A stretch of 34,505 nucleotides of DNA from Bradyrhizobium sp. CSA112 (GCF_029051645.1 NZ_JAACFS010000054.1:1-34505), one strand, 5' to 3'. Shown: positions 15,794 to 23,948, numbered from the stretch's first letter. Numbers and translations: made by a program. Notes: a model not told the origin generated them from the letters alone.

Positions 15794-16060
15794 GTGAGTC
15801 TCCCTGATGTGATTTGCACACTGTGCGTCCCAATGTGGACAGCAACGATCTTGGATTTGCACACCGGCTCGGTCTAGCCGCCAAAGCTGATGTCATCCGA
15901 GCGAGGGTGTACGCCCGAAATGCTACCCTCTCGCCGCCGGGATCCGGGAAGCGCCAATGCCGCTCGAGCCGTTTCAAGTGAAGCGGAGAAGTTCGCGCCA
16001 GCACGACGCGTCAAATCAGAACTGGAGCGCCGTTTCGATTCGATCGAAACGGAAAAGGCT
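15794..16060. other. Gap between the two glycine-rich genes, with a hairpin
   Basis: These 267 bases hold no recognised gene. A perfect 10-bp inverted repeat with a 3-base loop lies at 16030-16052 (ccgtttcgat / atcgaaacgg), just past the stop of the larger gene. On the minus strand it is not followed by a T-run. I recall similar sequences as common intergenic elements in Bradyrhizobium. It may stabilise the 3' end of the upstream message. Confidence 0.5.
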
Positions 16061-17245
16061 CTAGGCAAGGTGATCCAGCAGGTGAAGGTCCGCCAACAGG
16101 TGCATGGCGAGATCGCCGCCAAGCGCAGCGTTGCCGTCGCCGCCGTCGCCACCGATGCCGGCCATCTGGATCGTGCTCTGATCGAACTGAACGTGGTTGC
16201 TCTGATGAGCCTCGGCAGTTGAATTGTAGCCGGCGACCGCAATGTTGATCGGCGCGTAAATGGCCACGTTGATGTCGATGAGGCTTCCTGAGAAATGGCC
16301 ATTCCCGCCATTGCCGGCGCTGTTGTGGCCGGTCGCGATGACGTCAGAGCCGATCAGATCGAAGATGGAAGAGAAAATGTCCGCAGTTCCGCCAAACGCG
16401 GCGTTGCCGTTCCCGCCATCACCGCCGACGCCGGCCATCTGAACAGCGGATTGATCGAACACCACGTCGTTTGTCTGCTCGGCGTGAGCAGTGGAATTGT
16501 ATCCCGCCACCGCGATGTTGATCGGGTAGTAAAACGCAAAGGTCGCGTGAATGATGCCCCCATAAGCGTATCCATCGCCACCGTTGCCGGCGCTGTTCTC
16601 ACCCGTACTGATCGCGCCCGAGGCGCCAGACCCGAACGCGCCGACGTTTCCACCTGATGCGGCATTGCCATTGCCGCCATTTCCGCCAACTCCCGCGATC
16701 TGGGTCGCGGATTGATCAAAATAGGCAATGTTCGTCTGATGGGCGTCGGCTGTCGCATGGGGACCGGCCACCGCAATGTTGATCGGGCTATAAACCGCGA
16801 CGGGCGCATGCACCATCGATCCGGAAAAGTGGCCATCGCCACCATTGCCGGCGCTGTTGTCACCGGTACCGATCACGCCAGGGACGACAGACCCGAACGC
16901 GCCGACCATTCCGCCTGATGCGGCATTCCAATTGCCGCCATCACCGCCGATGCCCGCAGTCTGGGTCGCGGACTGATCAACATGCACGATGTTCGTCTGA
17001 TAGGCGTTGGCTGTGGCATGGGAGCCGGCCTGCGCCACGTTGAGCGGTTCGAAAGCAGCGTAGCTCCTCTCGATCAAGCTCCCTGCAAAATAGCCGTTGC
17101 CGCCATTGCCGGCGCCGTTATCTCCCGTGTGGATCGGGAAGTGTGACCACGATTTCGAGGGAAGCCACCACGAGCCTGGGGCATCGTGCCCGAACAGATG
17201 CTTGCGGTCGAAATGAACGCCCTCCGATACACCCCGACGATCCAT
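16061..17245 (-). CDS. Glycine-rich protein with four 87-91-residue repeats, candidate secretion substrate
   Basis: The 394-residue protein has no signal peptide and no cysteine. After a short aromatic N-terminal part (HLFGHDAPGSWWLP) it holds four tandem units starting at residues 40, 127, 214 and 305. Each opens with TG(D/E/H)N(S/G)AGNGG(N/D)G, has a middle (Y/E)PxN(I/V)A(V/Q)AG, and ends DQSxxQxAG(I/V)GG(D/N)GGxxNAA. The Gly/Asn/Ala pattern suggests a stacked beta-helix or fibre. It lacks RTX nonapeptides. The C terminus is Leu-rich (LLADLHLLDHLA). It heads a same-strand group with the small homologue, ABC exporter and HlyD. The ATG at 17245 is preferred; an in-frame start at 17299 is possible. 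A surface or biofilm role is conjecture. Confidence 0.8.
   Translation of the reverse strand: MDRRGVSEGVHFDRKHLFGHDAPGSWWLPSKSWSHFPIHTGDNGAGNGGNGYFAGSLIERSYAAFEPLNVAQAGSHATANAYQTNIVHVDQSATQTAGIGGDGGNWNAASGGMVGAFGSVVPGVIGTGDNSAGNGGDGHFSGSMVHAPVAVYSPINIAVAGPHATADAHQTNIAYFDQSATQIAGVGGNGGNGNAASGGNVGAFGSGASGAISTGENSAGNGGDGYAYGGIIHATFAFYYPINIAVAGYNSTAHAEQTNDVVFDQSAVQMAGVGGDGGNGNAAFGGTADIFSSIFDLIGSDVIATGHNSAGNGGNGHFSGSLIDINVAIYAPINIAVAGYNSTAEAHQSNHVQFDQSTIQMAGIGGDGGDGNAALGGDLAMHLLADLHLLDHLA
16116..17128 (-). repeat. Four in-frame coding repeats of about 261-273 bp
   Basis: Unit boundaries by translation are 17128-16868, 16867-16607, 16606-16334 and 16333 to about 16116. The first two are exactly 87 codons and the third is 91. 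The last two units share the sequence INIAVAGYNSTA, so they are probably the most recent duplicates. Confidence 0.85.
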
Positions 17246-17434
17246 GGCTGTTGCCCCACCGAAATTGCTGCGCGCCGACTGGACGGACGCCTGCCGCACT
17301 CAAGAGAGAATGTCACCTCGGCAAGCCAAAAGCCGAGTCGCCAATTCGGATCGCAAACGTTCGGACGGTAGACATGATAACGGTTACGCCAGTTCGGGTG
17401 TGGCCGTGTTACCTCGCCGTGAATCGCTGGACAC
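17246..17434. other. Upstream region of the secretion group
   Basis: These 189 bases should contain the promoter for the minus-strand glycine-rich/ABC/HlyD genes, but no clear -35/-10 pair can be assigned. A small inverted repeat, ctcggc (17317-17322) and gccgag (17332-17337), lies about 75-90 bases upstream of the start codon and could be an operator or leader hairpin. Confidence 0.4.
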
Positions 17435-17460
17435 GGTTCGATCCCATGTGCGTCCACCAT
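17435..17460 (+). repeat. Decayed tRNA-Val 3' fragment, putative distal att
   Basis: Twenty-five of 26 bases match the T-arm, acceptor and CCA end of tRNA-Val (5819-5844), with one change at 17446. The bases before it no longer form the T stem properly (one mismatched pair), and there is no upstream tRNA body. It is read as the old right end of the island. Confidence 0.7.
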
Positions 17461-17761
17461 TGTTCTGCTGCCCGTCTCGATATCTGTCAGTCGATTTGTG
17501 CGAAGCCATTGCCGGACAGCCGACGATGACCCGCTCAGAAGCTTGCGATGACCATCACGACCGCGATCGCGGTACCATCGGACTGCTCGCCCCATCGGCT
17601 TCGTCAAATGGCTGTTGCGCACCCACCCCGGAGAAGCGGGAATCCTGACGCTGTTCTTCTTTCCGGTGTGGTGCTTTGCTCGTGTTGCTCGGCCTGTTGA
17701 TCGCGCGCAAGCCAGGACTGCGCGTGACCGGCGGCAAGCGGGTCGCGGAGAGAGGTTTAGG
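17461..17761. other. No intact gene recognised (301 bases)
   Basis: Short pieces read like broken membrane-protein sequence (for example VLLGLLIARKPGLRVTGG around 17680-17740), but no continuous frame with a start and ribosome-binding site is visible. It may be core DNA damaged at the island edge. Confidence 0.4.
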
Positions 17762-17905
17762 TCAGATCCCCAGCACCCAGATCGCGACAATGGTGCCCAG
17801 CGTCGCAAGGCCGCTGATGGTCCATCCGGTTGCGTACGGAATTTGATCGTCGCCGGTGCCGCGCATCTCGTCGGGGCCGCCGGTGCTTGCTGACCGCCAC
17901 TGCAT
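17762..17905 (-). CDS. Small single-span membrane protein, 47 residues
   Basis: The predicted protein has a polar N-terminal half (STGGPDEMRGTGDDQIPYA) and a C-terminal hydrophobic segment (WTISGLATLGTIVAIWVLGI) that fits one membrane span. GGAG lies seven bases before the ATG. The third codon positions are GC-rich like the core genes. I do not recognise a named family. Confidence 0.55.
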   Translation of the reverse strand: MQWRSASTGGPDEMRGTGDDQIPYATGWTISGLATLGTIVAIWVLGI

Positions 17906-18006
17906 GGCATTGCTCCAGAAAGCGTGCCTGCAGCGATAACGCGGATCCGGGTTCCCGGTTCCACTCTATGGAGGGCCGTCGGACAGACGGCGCAAGATCT
18001 GTGTGA

Positions 18007-18186
18007 TCAGGCGAAGGAAAGCCGGCGTACGTCGGAAGGTGCAGTCTCGTTTTCGTCGCCGACGATGATGGTGACCTTCCACCCCTCGCTGGCCCAGACC
18101 CGCGCTTTGGCGACCGCCACCAGCATGCTGCTTCGGTCCATCCTGACGGTCTCGTCCCTGCGTTCCGCCACGATCCTGTACGCCAT
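18007..18186 (-). CDS. Small conserved hypothetical protein, 59 residues
   Basis: The protein opens MAYRIVAERRDETVRMDRSS, followed by MLVAVAKARVWASEGWKVTIIV and a short acidic tail. I recall very similar small proteins as common in Bradyrhizobium, with no known role. GGGGGA lies about eight bases before the ATG at 18186. An ATG-adjacent GTG at 18189 is less likely. No membrane span or signal is present. Confidence 0.7.
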   Translation of the reverse strand: MAYRIVAERRDETVRMDRSSMLVAVAKARVWASEGWKVTIIVGDENETAPSDVRRLSFA

Positions 18187-18306
18187 CACAAAATCCCCCT
18201 ACGCACGGTAATACTATGGGAATTTTCGGTTACCGCTTTGTCCGCAATTTGCTGACAATTTGGCCAATCGGGGGCATGGTTAACGGCGTTGGGGACAATT
18301 CAGGCC

Positions 18307-19629
18307 CTATTTGGCAGCTTTTCGTACCTGTAGCGCCGGTTTGGTGACGCCATCAAGGCCGGTCAGGATCAGCGCGGTCAAAAGTGCGTTCTGCGGGCCG
18401 TACCAGGCGTTAACCGGCTTGTACCATTCGTTGCGCGAGTGCCAGTTGCCGCCCTCCCCGCCACCGCCGATGGTGACGGCCGGGATGCCGAGCGACATCG
18501 CGATGTTGGAATCGGTCGAGGAGCCGGCAAAGGTCGGCCGCGGCCCTTTTGTCACGGCGGAGACCGCACGCTGGGTGGCCTGCACGATCGGCGAATCCAT
18601 CGCGACGATGCCCGCCGGTCGGTCGCCGATCAGCTTGGCCTCGACGGTCATCTTGTCCGATTTCCAGCGCGCGTTTTCATCCGCCACCGCCTCCTTGACG
18701 AGCTCGAGCAGGCGCGCCTCGAGCTTGAGCAGTTCGTCGGTCGAATTCGAGCGCATGTCGACGGCCATCCGCGCTTCCGCCGCGATGGCGTTGACCGAAG
18801 TGCCGCCGGTTACGGTGCCGACCGTAAACGTCGTCTTGGGATCGGTTGGGGTCTGCAGCTCCGAGATTTTCGCAATCGCCCGGCCCATGGCATGGGTCGC
18901 ACTCGGCAACCCGAACTCCTGGAACGAGTGTCCGCCGGGGCCCTGGAAGATGAACTCGTAGCGATGGCTGCCGGTCGCCTGGTTGACGACGCGGGTAATG
19001 CCGAGCCCGTCGATCGAGATGAAGCCATCGATATCGGTGTGATCGCGGAACAGCGCTTTTACGCCGCGCAGATTGCCGAGCTCTTCCTCGCCGACCGTGC
19101 CGACGAACATGATGTCGCCGACGGTCGCGATCTGGTTTTCATTCATCACCTTGATCAGCGACAACAATGCCGAAAGCCCGCGCGCATCGTCGCCGATGCC
19201 TGGCGCAACAATCGCGCCGTCCTTTTCCTTCACCGTCACGTCGGTGCCTTCGGGAAACACCGTGTCGAGATGCGCCGATACCACGAGCTTGGGCCGCCCG
19301 CCGCCCGTCCCCTTACGCAGCGCGATCACATTGCCTTCGCTATCGATCGACGCATCCTTGAAGCCGAGCTCCTGCATCCGCTTCTGATAGTATTCGGCGC
19401 GAACTTTCTCCTTGAACGGCGGCGCCGGAATTTCGGTGATGCGCTTCTGTTCGGCGAAGGTCCGCTCGTCGTCGGCCTTGATGTCGTCGAACGTCTTGAC
19501 CACCTTGGGGTGGGCAAGAATCGCTTCCAGATCGGGCGCGGAGGCGGCCTGCGCCAGAGCCTCGTGCACCAATGCATGCTGCGCGACGGCGATAAACGCG
19601 ATGGCCAGGATCGATCGTGCAAGTGTCAT
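18307..19629 (-). CDS. Exported M20-family metallopeptidase
   Basis: The 440-residue protein has a signal peptide (about 1-27, ending EALAQA) and the M20 di-zinc peptidase fold. Metal and catalytic residues visible include H120 in SAHLDTV, D148 in GIGDDARG, the Glu pair in GTVGEEELGN (181-182) and a C-terminal His in NWHSRNEW. The dimerisation domain carries GPGGHSF and GGTSVNAI. The order resembles peptidase T/aminotripeptidase-like members. The signal peptide implies action on peptides in the periplasm. It lies 22 bases downstream of the nuclease-fold-like gene and probably shares its transcript. Confidence 0.9.
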   Translation of the reverse strand: MTLARSILAIAFIAVAQHALVHEALAQAASAPDLEAILAHPKVVKTFDDIKADDERTFAEQKRITEIPAPPFKEKVRAEYYQKRMQELGFKDASIDSEGNVIALRKGTGGGRPKLVVSAHLDTVFPEGTDVTVKEKDGAIVAPGIGDDARGLSALLSLIKVMNENQIATVGDIMFVGTVGEEELGNLRGVKALFRDHTDIDGFISIDGLGITRVVNQATGSHRYEFIFQGPGGHSFQEFGLPSATHAMGRAIAKISELQTPTDPKTTFTVGTVTGGTSVNAIAAEARMAVDMRSNSTDELLKLEARLLELVKEAVADENARWKSDKMTVEAKLIGDRPAGIVAMDSPIVQATQRAVSAVTKGPRPTFAGSSTDSNIAMSLGIPAVTIGGGGEGGNWHSRNEWYKPVNAWYGPQNALLTALILTGLDGVTKPALQVRKAAK

Positions 19630-19651
19630 CAAAGATTCTCCGTTCGCAAGG

Positions 19652-20167
19652 CTATCCTGCGCTCAAGCCCGCATCCTTCAGCCGCCCCGCAAACCAGACG
19701 GACAAGGCATGGTCGAGGACGCCGCTGGTATAGACTTCCGACATCGTGACCTGCTTCTTGTCCAGCGTCAGCAGCACGCCGATCCAGTAGGCGAACCACA
19801 AATGCGGATCGGTCAGCGCCCGCAGCTTGTGCTGGTCATGTTCGAGCGGCTGATGATTGACCGCCTTGCGGACCTCGACCGCGAGCAGGTTGTTGGGAAT
19901 CTCGCGCTGATGCACCACGATGTCGGGATAGATGGATTTTGCGAGGTGGTCGTCGGTCGAGACGATCGTTCCGTGCGGCAGCCGCAGCGTGCGATCACCC
20001 AGCCGGTCGTATTCGCAATCGATCTGCCAGCCCGGGAACTGCTTTTCGAACTGCACCGCAAGCCGGTGCGTCAGCGCGCGCTCGCCAGCCTCCTTTTCGA
20101 GCAGAAAGGTCTCGAGCGCATAGAACTCGTGAAGTGCGGTGATGACCTTGTTCAGCTCGGTCTGCAT
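19652..20167 (-). CDS. Hypothetical protein with a PD-(D/E)xK-like motif
   Basis: The 171-residue protein has the order YPDIVVHQR (P81-D82), then NNLLAVEVRK (E98-R100-K101). This matches the core strands of the PD-(D/E)xK nuclease fold, with Arg where Lys is usual. I recall related proteins reading DIIIH...LLVIEVKK. A Glu/Asp-bearing region precedes it (QIDCEYDR). Activity is unproven; it may be an inactive or structural relative. No DNA-modification or defence partner is adjacent: the next gene is an exported peptidase 22 bases away. Confidence 0.6.
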   Translation of the reverse strand: MQTELNKVITALHEFYALETFLLEKEAGERALTHRLAVQFEKQFPGWQIDCEYDRLGDRTLRLPHGTIVSTDDHLAKSIYPDIVVHQREIPNNLLAVEVRKAVNHQPLEHDQHKLRALTDPHLWFAYWIGVLLTLDKKQVTMSEVYTSGVLDHALSVWFAGRLKDAGLSAG

Positions 20168-20180
20168 CTGGCCTCCGCAC

Positions 20181-20291
20181 CGTCATTGCCTGCGACAAAC
20201 GCGAAGCGTTTTGTGCAAGGGAGCGAAGCGACGAAGCAATCCAGTCTTGTTTCCTGGCTTTCTGGATTGCTTCGCTACGCTCGCAATGACG
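20181..20291. repeat. Palindromic intergenic repeat, family B, copy 1
   Basis: It starts cgtcattgc and ends gcaatgacg. The inner arms gaagcaatcca and tggattgcttc are also complementary, so the element folds on itself. The left arm has an extra insert of about 30 bases (tgcgacaaacgcgaagcg...). The left arm is nearly identical to copy 2 at 23633-23745. It lies between two same-strand genes and may end the upstream transcript. Confidence 0.9.
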
Positions 20292-20343
20292 ATTTCATAA
20301 TTGCGGCATTCCGGCTAGCTCAAAACTTTCGATGGTCGTTCTC

Positions 20344-21891
20344 TTACATCTGCACTTCGATCAGCCGCGGACCTGGTTCAGCGATGGCTTCCGCCAGCGC
20401 CTTGTTGAAGTCGTCGGCATTGGCGACCGTGCGGCCCGGCACGCCCATGCCCTTGGCGAGCGCGACGAAGTCGAGGTCCGGGCGGTCGATCTTGAGCATA
20501 TCGAGCGCGCGCTGCCCTGGCTCGCCGGCGCCGACGCCGTCGAATTCACCGCGAAGAATCTGGTAGATCTTATTGGCGAATACAATCGTGACGACGTTGA
20601 GGCCCTCGCGCGCCTGCGTCCACAGCGATTGCAGCGTGTACATCGCGCTGCCGTCGCCGACCATGCAGATTACTTTGCGGTCCGGGCACGCCACCGCGGC
20701 GCCGGTCGCGACCGGCGTCGAGAAGCCGATCGAGCCGCCCATGTTCTGCAGCCAGTCGTGCGGGGCGGCGGCGGCCGTCGGCGGAAAGAAGCCGCGACCG
20801 GTGGTGATGGATTCATCGACCACGATGGCGTTTTCCGGGATCGCCATCGCGATCGCCTGCGCGATCGAGGCATGGTTAAGCGCGCCGGTCGGCTTTGCGA
20901 TTTCGACCAGCTTCTGCGGCTGCCGGTCGGCCGGCTGCGCGTGAAGCGCGCCAGCCAGCGCTTCCAGCGCGGCGACGGAATTTTCGGCGCCCGAGGTCAT
21001 GCGGTGCACTTCGCAACCTTGCGGCTTCAGCATGCTCGGCTTGTTCGGATAGGCGAAGAACGCGACGGGATCGTTGGCCTCGACCAGCACGATGTTCTTG
21101 AAATCCTTCAGGATCGGCAGCGCCTGCTCGATCACGTAAGGGATGCGGTCGATCGCGAACCGGCCCCTGCCGCGCGCCATGCGCGGATTGTAGGTCTGTC
21201 CCATCACCTTGCAGCCCGTCTTGCCCGAGATCTGGGCGGCCAGCGCCAGCCCGTGTTCGGTCAGCGCGCTGCCGGTCATCAAGAGCAGCGTCGACGCGCC
21301 GCCGTTGCGCAGCACCTTGGCGGCATGGTCGACGGCCTGCGCCGAATAATTGGCGCGCTGGCTTTCCACAGGCACCTGCGCGATGCCGTCGGCCTCGTTC
21401 CAGGCGGTGTCGGCCGGCAGGATCAGCGTGGCGATCTGCGGCGGCGCGCTCTTGGCCGCGGCGATCGCGGCGGCGCCGTCGGCGGAAACGGATTTCGCGT
21501 CCGGCGAGGTCCGCACCCAGGATGACATCGGCCGCGCCAGGCCTTCGATATCCGAGGTCAGCGGGGCGTTGTAGCCGATATGATAGGTCGCGTGCTGGCC
21601 GACGATGTTGACGATGCCGGAATTAGCCTTCTTGGCGTTGTGCAGATTGGCCAGGCCATTGGCGAGGCCGGGACCGAGATGCAGCAGGGTCGAAGCCGGC
21701 GTGCCTTTCATGCGGTAGTAGCCGTCGGCGGCGCCCGTCACCACGCCCTCGAACAGGCCGAGCACGCAGCGCATTCCCTCGACCCGATCCAGTGCGGCGA
21801 CGAAATGCATCTCCGAGGTGCCGGGATTGGTAAAGCAGACGTCTACGCCGCCTGCGACCAATGTCCGCACCAGACTTTCCGCACCGTTCAT
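20344..21891 (-). CDS. ThDP-dependent enzyme, acetolactate synthase large-subunit-like
   Basis: The 515-residue protein has the three-domain ThDP enzyme layout. The N-terminal Pyr domain has the cofactor-activating Glu (LFEGVVTGAADGYYR, E48). A central domain follows. The C-terminal PP domain has the ThDP/Mg motif from VGDGSAMYTLQSLWTQAREGL to FANKIY. It is shorter than anabolic IlvB (about 570-590 residues) and has no regulatory-subunit gene beside it, so a catabolic or decarboxylase role (benzoylformate decarboxylase-like) is possible. GAGG lies upstream of the ATG. Confidence 0.85.
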   Translation of the reverse strand: MNGAESLVRTLVAGGVDVCFTNPGTSEMHFVAALDRVEGMRCVLGLFEGVVTGAADGYYRMKGTPASTLLHLGPGLANGLANLHNAKKANSGIVNIVGQHATYHIGYNAPLTSDIEGLARPMSSWVRTSPDAKSVSADGAAAIAAAKSAPPQIATLILPADTAWNEADGIAQVPVESQRANYSAQAVDHAAKVLRNGGASTLLLMTGSALTEHGLALAAQISGKTGCKVMGQTYNPRMARGRGRFAIDRIPYVIEQALPILKDFKNIVLVEANDPVAFFAYPNKPSMLKPQGCEVHRMTSGAENSVAALEALAGALHAQPADRQPQKLVEIAKPTGALNHASIAQAIAMAIPENAIVVDESITTGRGFFPPTAAAAPHDWLQNMGGSIGFSTPVATGAAVACPDRKVICMVGDGSAMYTLQSLWTQAREGLNVVTIVFANKIYQILRGEFDGVGAGEPGQRALDMLKIDRPDLDFVALAKGMGVPGRTVANADDFNKALAEAIAEPGPRLIEVQM

Positions 21892-22120
21892 GGCCTCGTT
21901 CCCCTTTGCGCTTCATTTTATTGGAGCCGCTGACGATCAATCATTGTTCGTACGTTTCGTCAAAGGTTTAGCCGCACAATGCAGCCATCGCTTAGGGCAT
22001 GGTGCTTTTTTAACCGCGGCATTCGAAAATGGCCGTGGTCACGGGCTCGTTGCTTGCACGATCGCCGCAATTATGGCCTCTGTCCTTTCATATTGAGATT
22101 TTTTCGTGGGGAAGAAAAAG

Positions 22121-22714
22121 ATGACACGGGCTTTTGCTTTGCTGCTTGCGGCGCTCACCATGCTGGCGGGGGCCGGCCAGGCACAGGCCCAACTTTTCAT
22201 TTTTGAGGACTCGCGCGACATCATGGGCGGCGGCCCGGGTTTCTTCCGACCCGGCATGCCCAGCGGATCGAGCCCGATCCCGCGCACCACCGTGAGCTTT
22301 GCCGGCAATTACGCCCCCGGCACGATTCTCATCAGCACCGCCGAGCGCCGGCTCTATCTCGTGCTCGGCAACGGCCAGGCGATCCGGTACGGCATCGGCG
22401 TCGGCCGCGACGGCTTCCGCTGGGGCGGAACCCACCGCATCAGCGCGAAGAAGGAATGGCCGAGCTGGACACCGCCGGCTCAGATGCTCCGGCGCCGGCC
22501 GGATCTGCCGCGCCACATGGCCGGCGGCATCGACAACCCGCTCGGCGCGCGGGCGATGTATCTGGGATCGACGCTCTACCGCATCCACGGCTCCAACGAG
22601 CCGGAGACGATCGGACAGGCGGTATCGTCCGGATGCTTCCGCATGACCAACGAGGACGTGACCGATCTCTATAGCCGCGTCCGCATCGGCACCCCGGTTA
22701 TCGTAAGGAATTAG
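22121..22714 (+). CDS. Exported L,D-transpeptidase (YkuD family)
   Basis: These enzymes form 3-3 cross-links in peptidoglycan or attach proteins to it. The 197-residue protein has a signal peptide (1-23, LTMLAGAGQAQA). The YkuD domain starts near PGTILISTAERRLYLV. The catalytic block is HGSNEPETIGQAVSSGCFRM, with H156 and nucleophile C172. The ATG at 22121 has GGGGAAG upstream; a GTG at 22106 lies in that region and is less likely. The length is normal for single-domain alphaproteobacterial members. Confidence 0.93.
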   Translation: MTRAFALLLAALTMLAGAGQAQAQLFIFEDSRDIMGGGPGFFRPGMPSGSSPIPRTTVSFAGNYAPGTILISTAERRLYLVLGNGQAIRYGIGVGRDGFRWGGTHRISAKKEWPSWTPPAQMLRRRPDLPRHMAGGIDNPLGARAMYLGSTLYRIHGSNEPETIGQAVSSGCFRMTNEDVTDLYSRVRIGTPVIVRN

Positions 22715-22802
22715 GCCGGAACCAGGCGCGGCCGCGCGCAAGCGCGTGATCCGCGTCTTTCAAGCCTTGCACGCGCGCGCCGATTGCTGCAGCGTCGTTT
22801 GA

Positions 22803-23615
22803 ATGCGCGTGCCCTGCCGATCCCTGTATCTACGGACGCTTACGGCTGCCGTAAGCGTAGTCGCGCTCGGCGGAATCTTGGTGCCGAGCACGGCGTCCGC
22901 CGACATCCTCGCCGTCGCGCAGCGTCAGCGCGCCGAGAAAAAGATCTTCACCGACAGCGAGATCGTCGAAGGCTTTCTGAAGGTCGCCTTCGGCGCCGAA
23001 TATCATCTCGCCGGCCGCGTCGACCGCATCCGCAAATATGACGGGCCGGTGCGGGTGTTTGCCGACGGCAGCCGCGCCGACCGCAAGGCGCAGCTCGCGA
23101 AAATCGTCGCCGACATCGCCGCCCGCGTTCAGCACCTCGACATCGCCATGGCCGGCAGCCTCGAAGACGCCAATGTGCAGGTCAAGCTGGTGCGCGACCG
23201 CGATCTGCATCGCACCATCACGACCTTCTACGGCAGCGACCGGGCGAAGGAGATTCGCTCCTCGCTCGACCCGCAATGCCTGTCGGGCTTCCGCAAGAAC
23301 GAGAAGTTCGAAATCGAGCATTCCGACGTGATTCTCACCGTCGACAATGGCGACTTCGTCTTCTTCGACTGCGCCTATGAGGAATTGCTGCAATCGCTGG
23401 GACCGATCAACGATACGGAGAGCGTGCCCTGGACCGTGTTCAACGACAACGTCTCGAGGGGCTATTTCGGCGTCTACGACCAGTATCTGCTCAACCTTCT
23501 CTATGATCCCCGGATCAAGCCGGGCATGACTGTGCAGGAGGTCAAGGCGCTGCTGCCGGACGTGCTGGCCGACGTGCGCGCCTGGGTGCGCAAGGTCAAC
23601 AACCTGCCGCAGTGA
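22803..23615 (+). CDS. Exported DUF2927-containing protein
   Basis: The 270-residue protein has a signal peptide (about 1-33, ending STASA). The DUF2927 region is recognisable by KIFTDSEIVEGFLKVAFGAEY, RVDRIRKYDGPVRVF and YDQYLLNLLYDPRIKPGMT. The family is common in Hyphomicrobiales; its function is unknown, though it has features of secreted zinc-independent peptidase-like folds only by vague resemblance, so none is claimed. It follows the L,D-transpeptidase by 88 bases on the same strand. Confidence 0.82.
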   Translation: MRVPCRSLYLRTLTAAVSVVALGGILVPSTASADILAVAQRQRAEKKIFTDSEIVEGFLKVAFGAEYHLAGRVDRIRKYDGPVRVFADGSRADRKAQLAKIVADIAARVQHLDIAMAGSLEDANVQVKLVRDRDLHRTITTFYGSDRAKEIRSSLDPQCLSGFRKNEKFEIEHSDVILTVDNGDFVFFDCAYEELLQSLGPINDTESVPWTVFNDNVSRGYFGVYDQYLLNLLYDPRIKPGMTVQEVKALLPDVLADVRAWVRKVNNLPQ

Positions 23616-23632
23616 CCGGCGCCGGCCTCACC

Positions 23633-23745
23633 CGTCATTGCCTGCGACAAACGCGAAGCGTTTGCGCAAGGGAGCAAAGCGACGAAGCAATCCATGTTTC
23701 AGCGTGCGCGGACAGATGGATTGCTTCGCTGCGCTCGCAATGACG
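23633..23745. repeat. Palindromic intergenic repeat, family B, copy 2
   Basis: It has the same ends (cgtcattgc / gcaatgacg), inner arms and left-arm insert as copy 1. The central loop differs (about tgtttcagcgtgcgcggacaga). It follows the DUF2927 stop by 18 bases and could act as a transcript end. The following 200 bases (23746-23948) hold no recognised gene and should include the LysR promoter. Confidence 0.9.
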
Positions 23746-23948
23746 GCGGAGAATGTGGGCAATTCCCCGCTGGCCGCAGCCCTGACGAAACCCTTCATCA
23801 TGCCCCGCGCGCCGATCGACAACCCGGCCGCCCTCTCGCTATCCATCTTTTTCCGATGACAACGCAAAGTTTCGTTGACGAAAGATTGTGACTTCCAAGA
23901 GCAAATCCTATCTAATGGGGTCATGGGCGCTTCTTATAAGTTTTCCAA

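Larger units (their letters stand above)
10102..17460. mobile_element. Genomic island segment 2 carrying a type I secretion locus
   Basis: The segment is bounded by the tRNA-Val fragment at 10053-10101 and a decayed 26-base version at 17435-17460. It carries a lipoprotein, a LuxR-type regulator and the glycine-rich protein/ABC/HlyD group. No integrase was found, so mobility is inferred only from the boundary repeats. The mismatched distal repeat fits an older insertion, with segment 1 later inserted at the same tRNA. Confidence 0.5.

Noticed and set aside
16030..16052. Rho-independent terminator for the glycine-rich gene
   Set aside because: The stem is perfect but no T-run follows it on the minus strand.
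16116..17128. CRISPR array, because of regular repeats
   Set aside because: The repeats are 261-273 bp, in frame and protein-coding, with no spacer structure and no cas genes.
16061..17245. RTX toxin/adhesin
   Set aside because: Glycine-rich motifs do not follow the GGxGxDxUx calcium-binding nonapeptide pattern.
17074..17964. 296-residue minus-strand frame across the distal att and the start of the repeat protein
   Set aside because: It covers the tRNA fragment and a different frame of the glycine-rich gene and has no recognisable domain.
20332..21525. 397-residue plus-strand frame opposite the ThDP enzyme
   Set aside because: It is an Arg/His-rich shadow of a gene with clear ThDP motifs on the minus strand.
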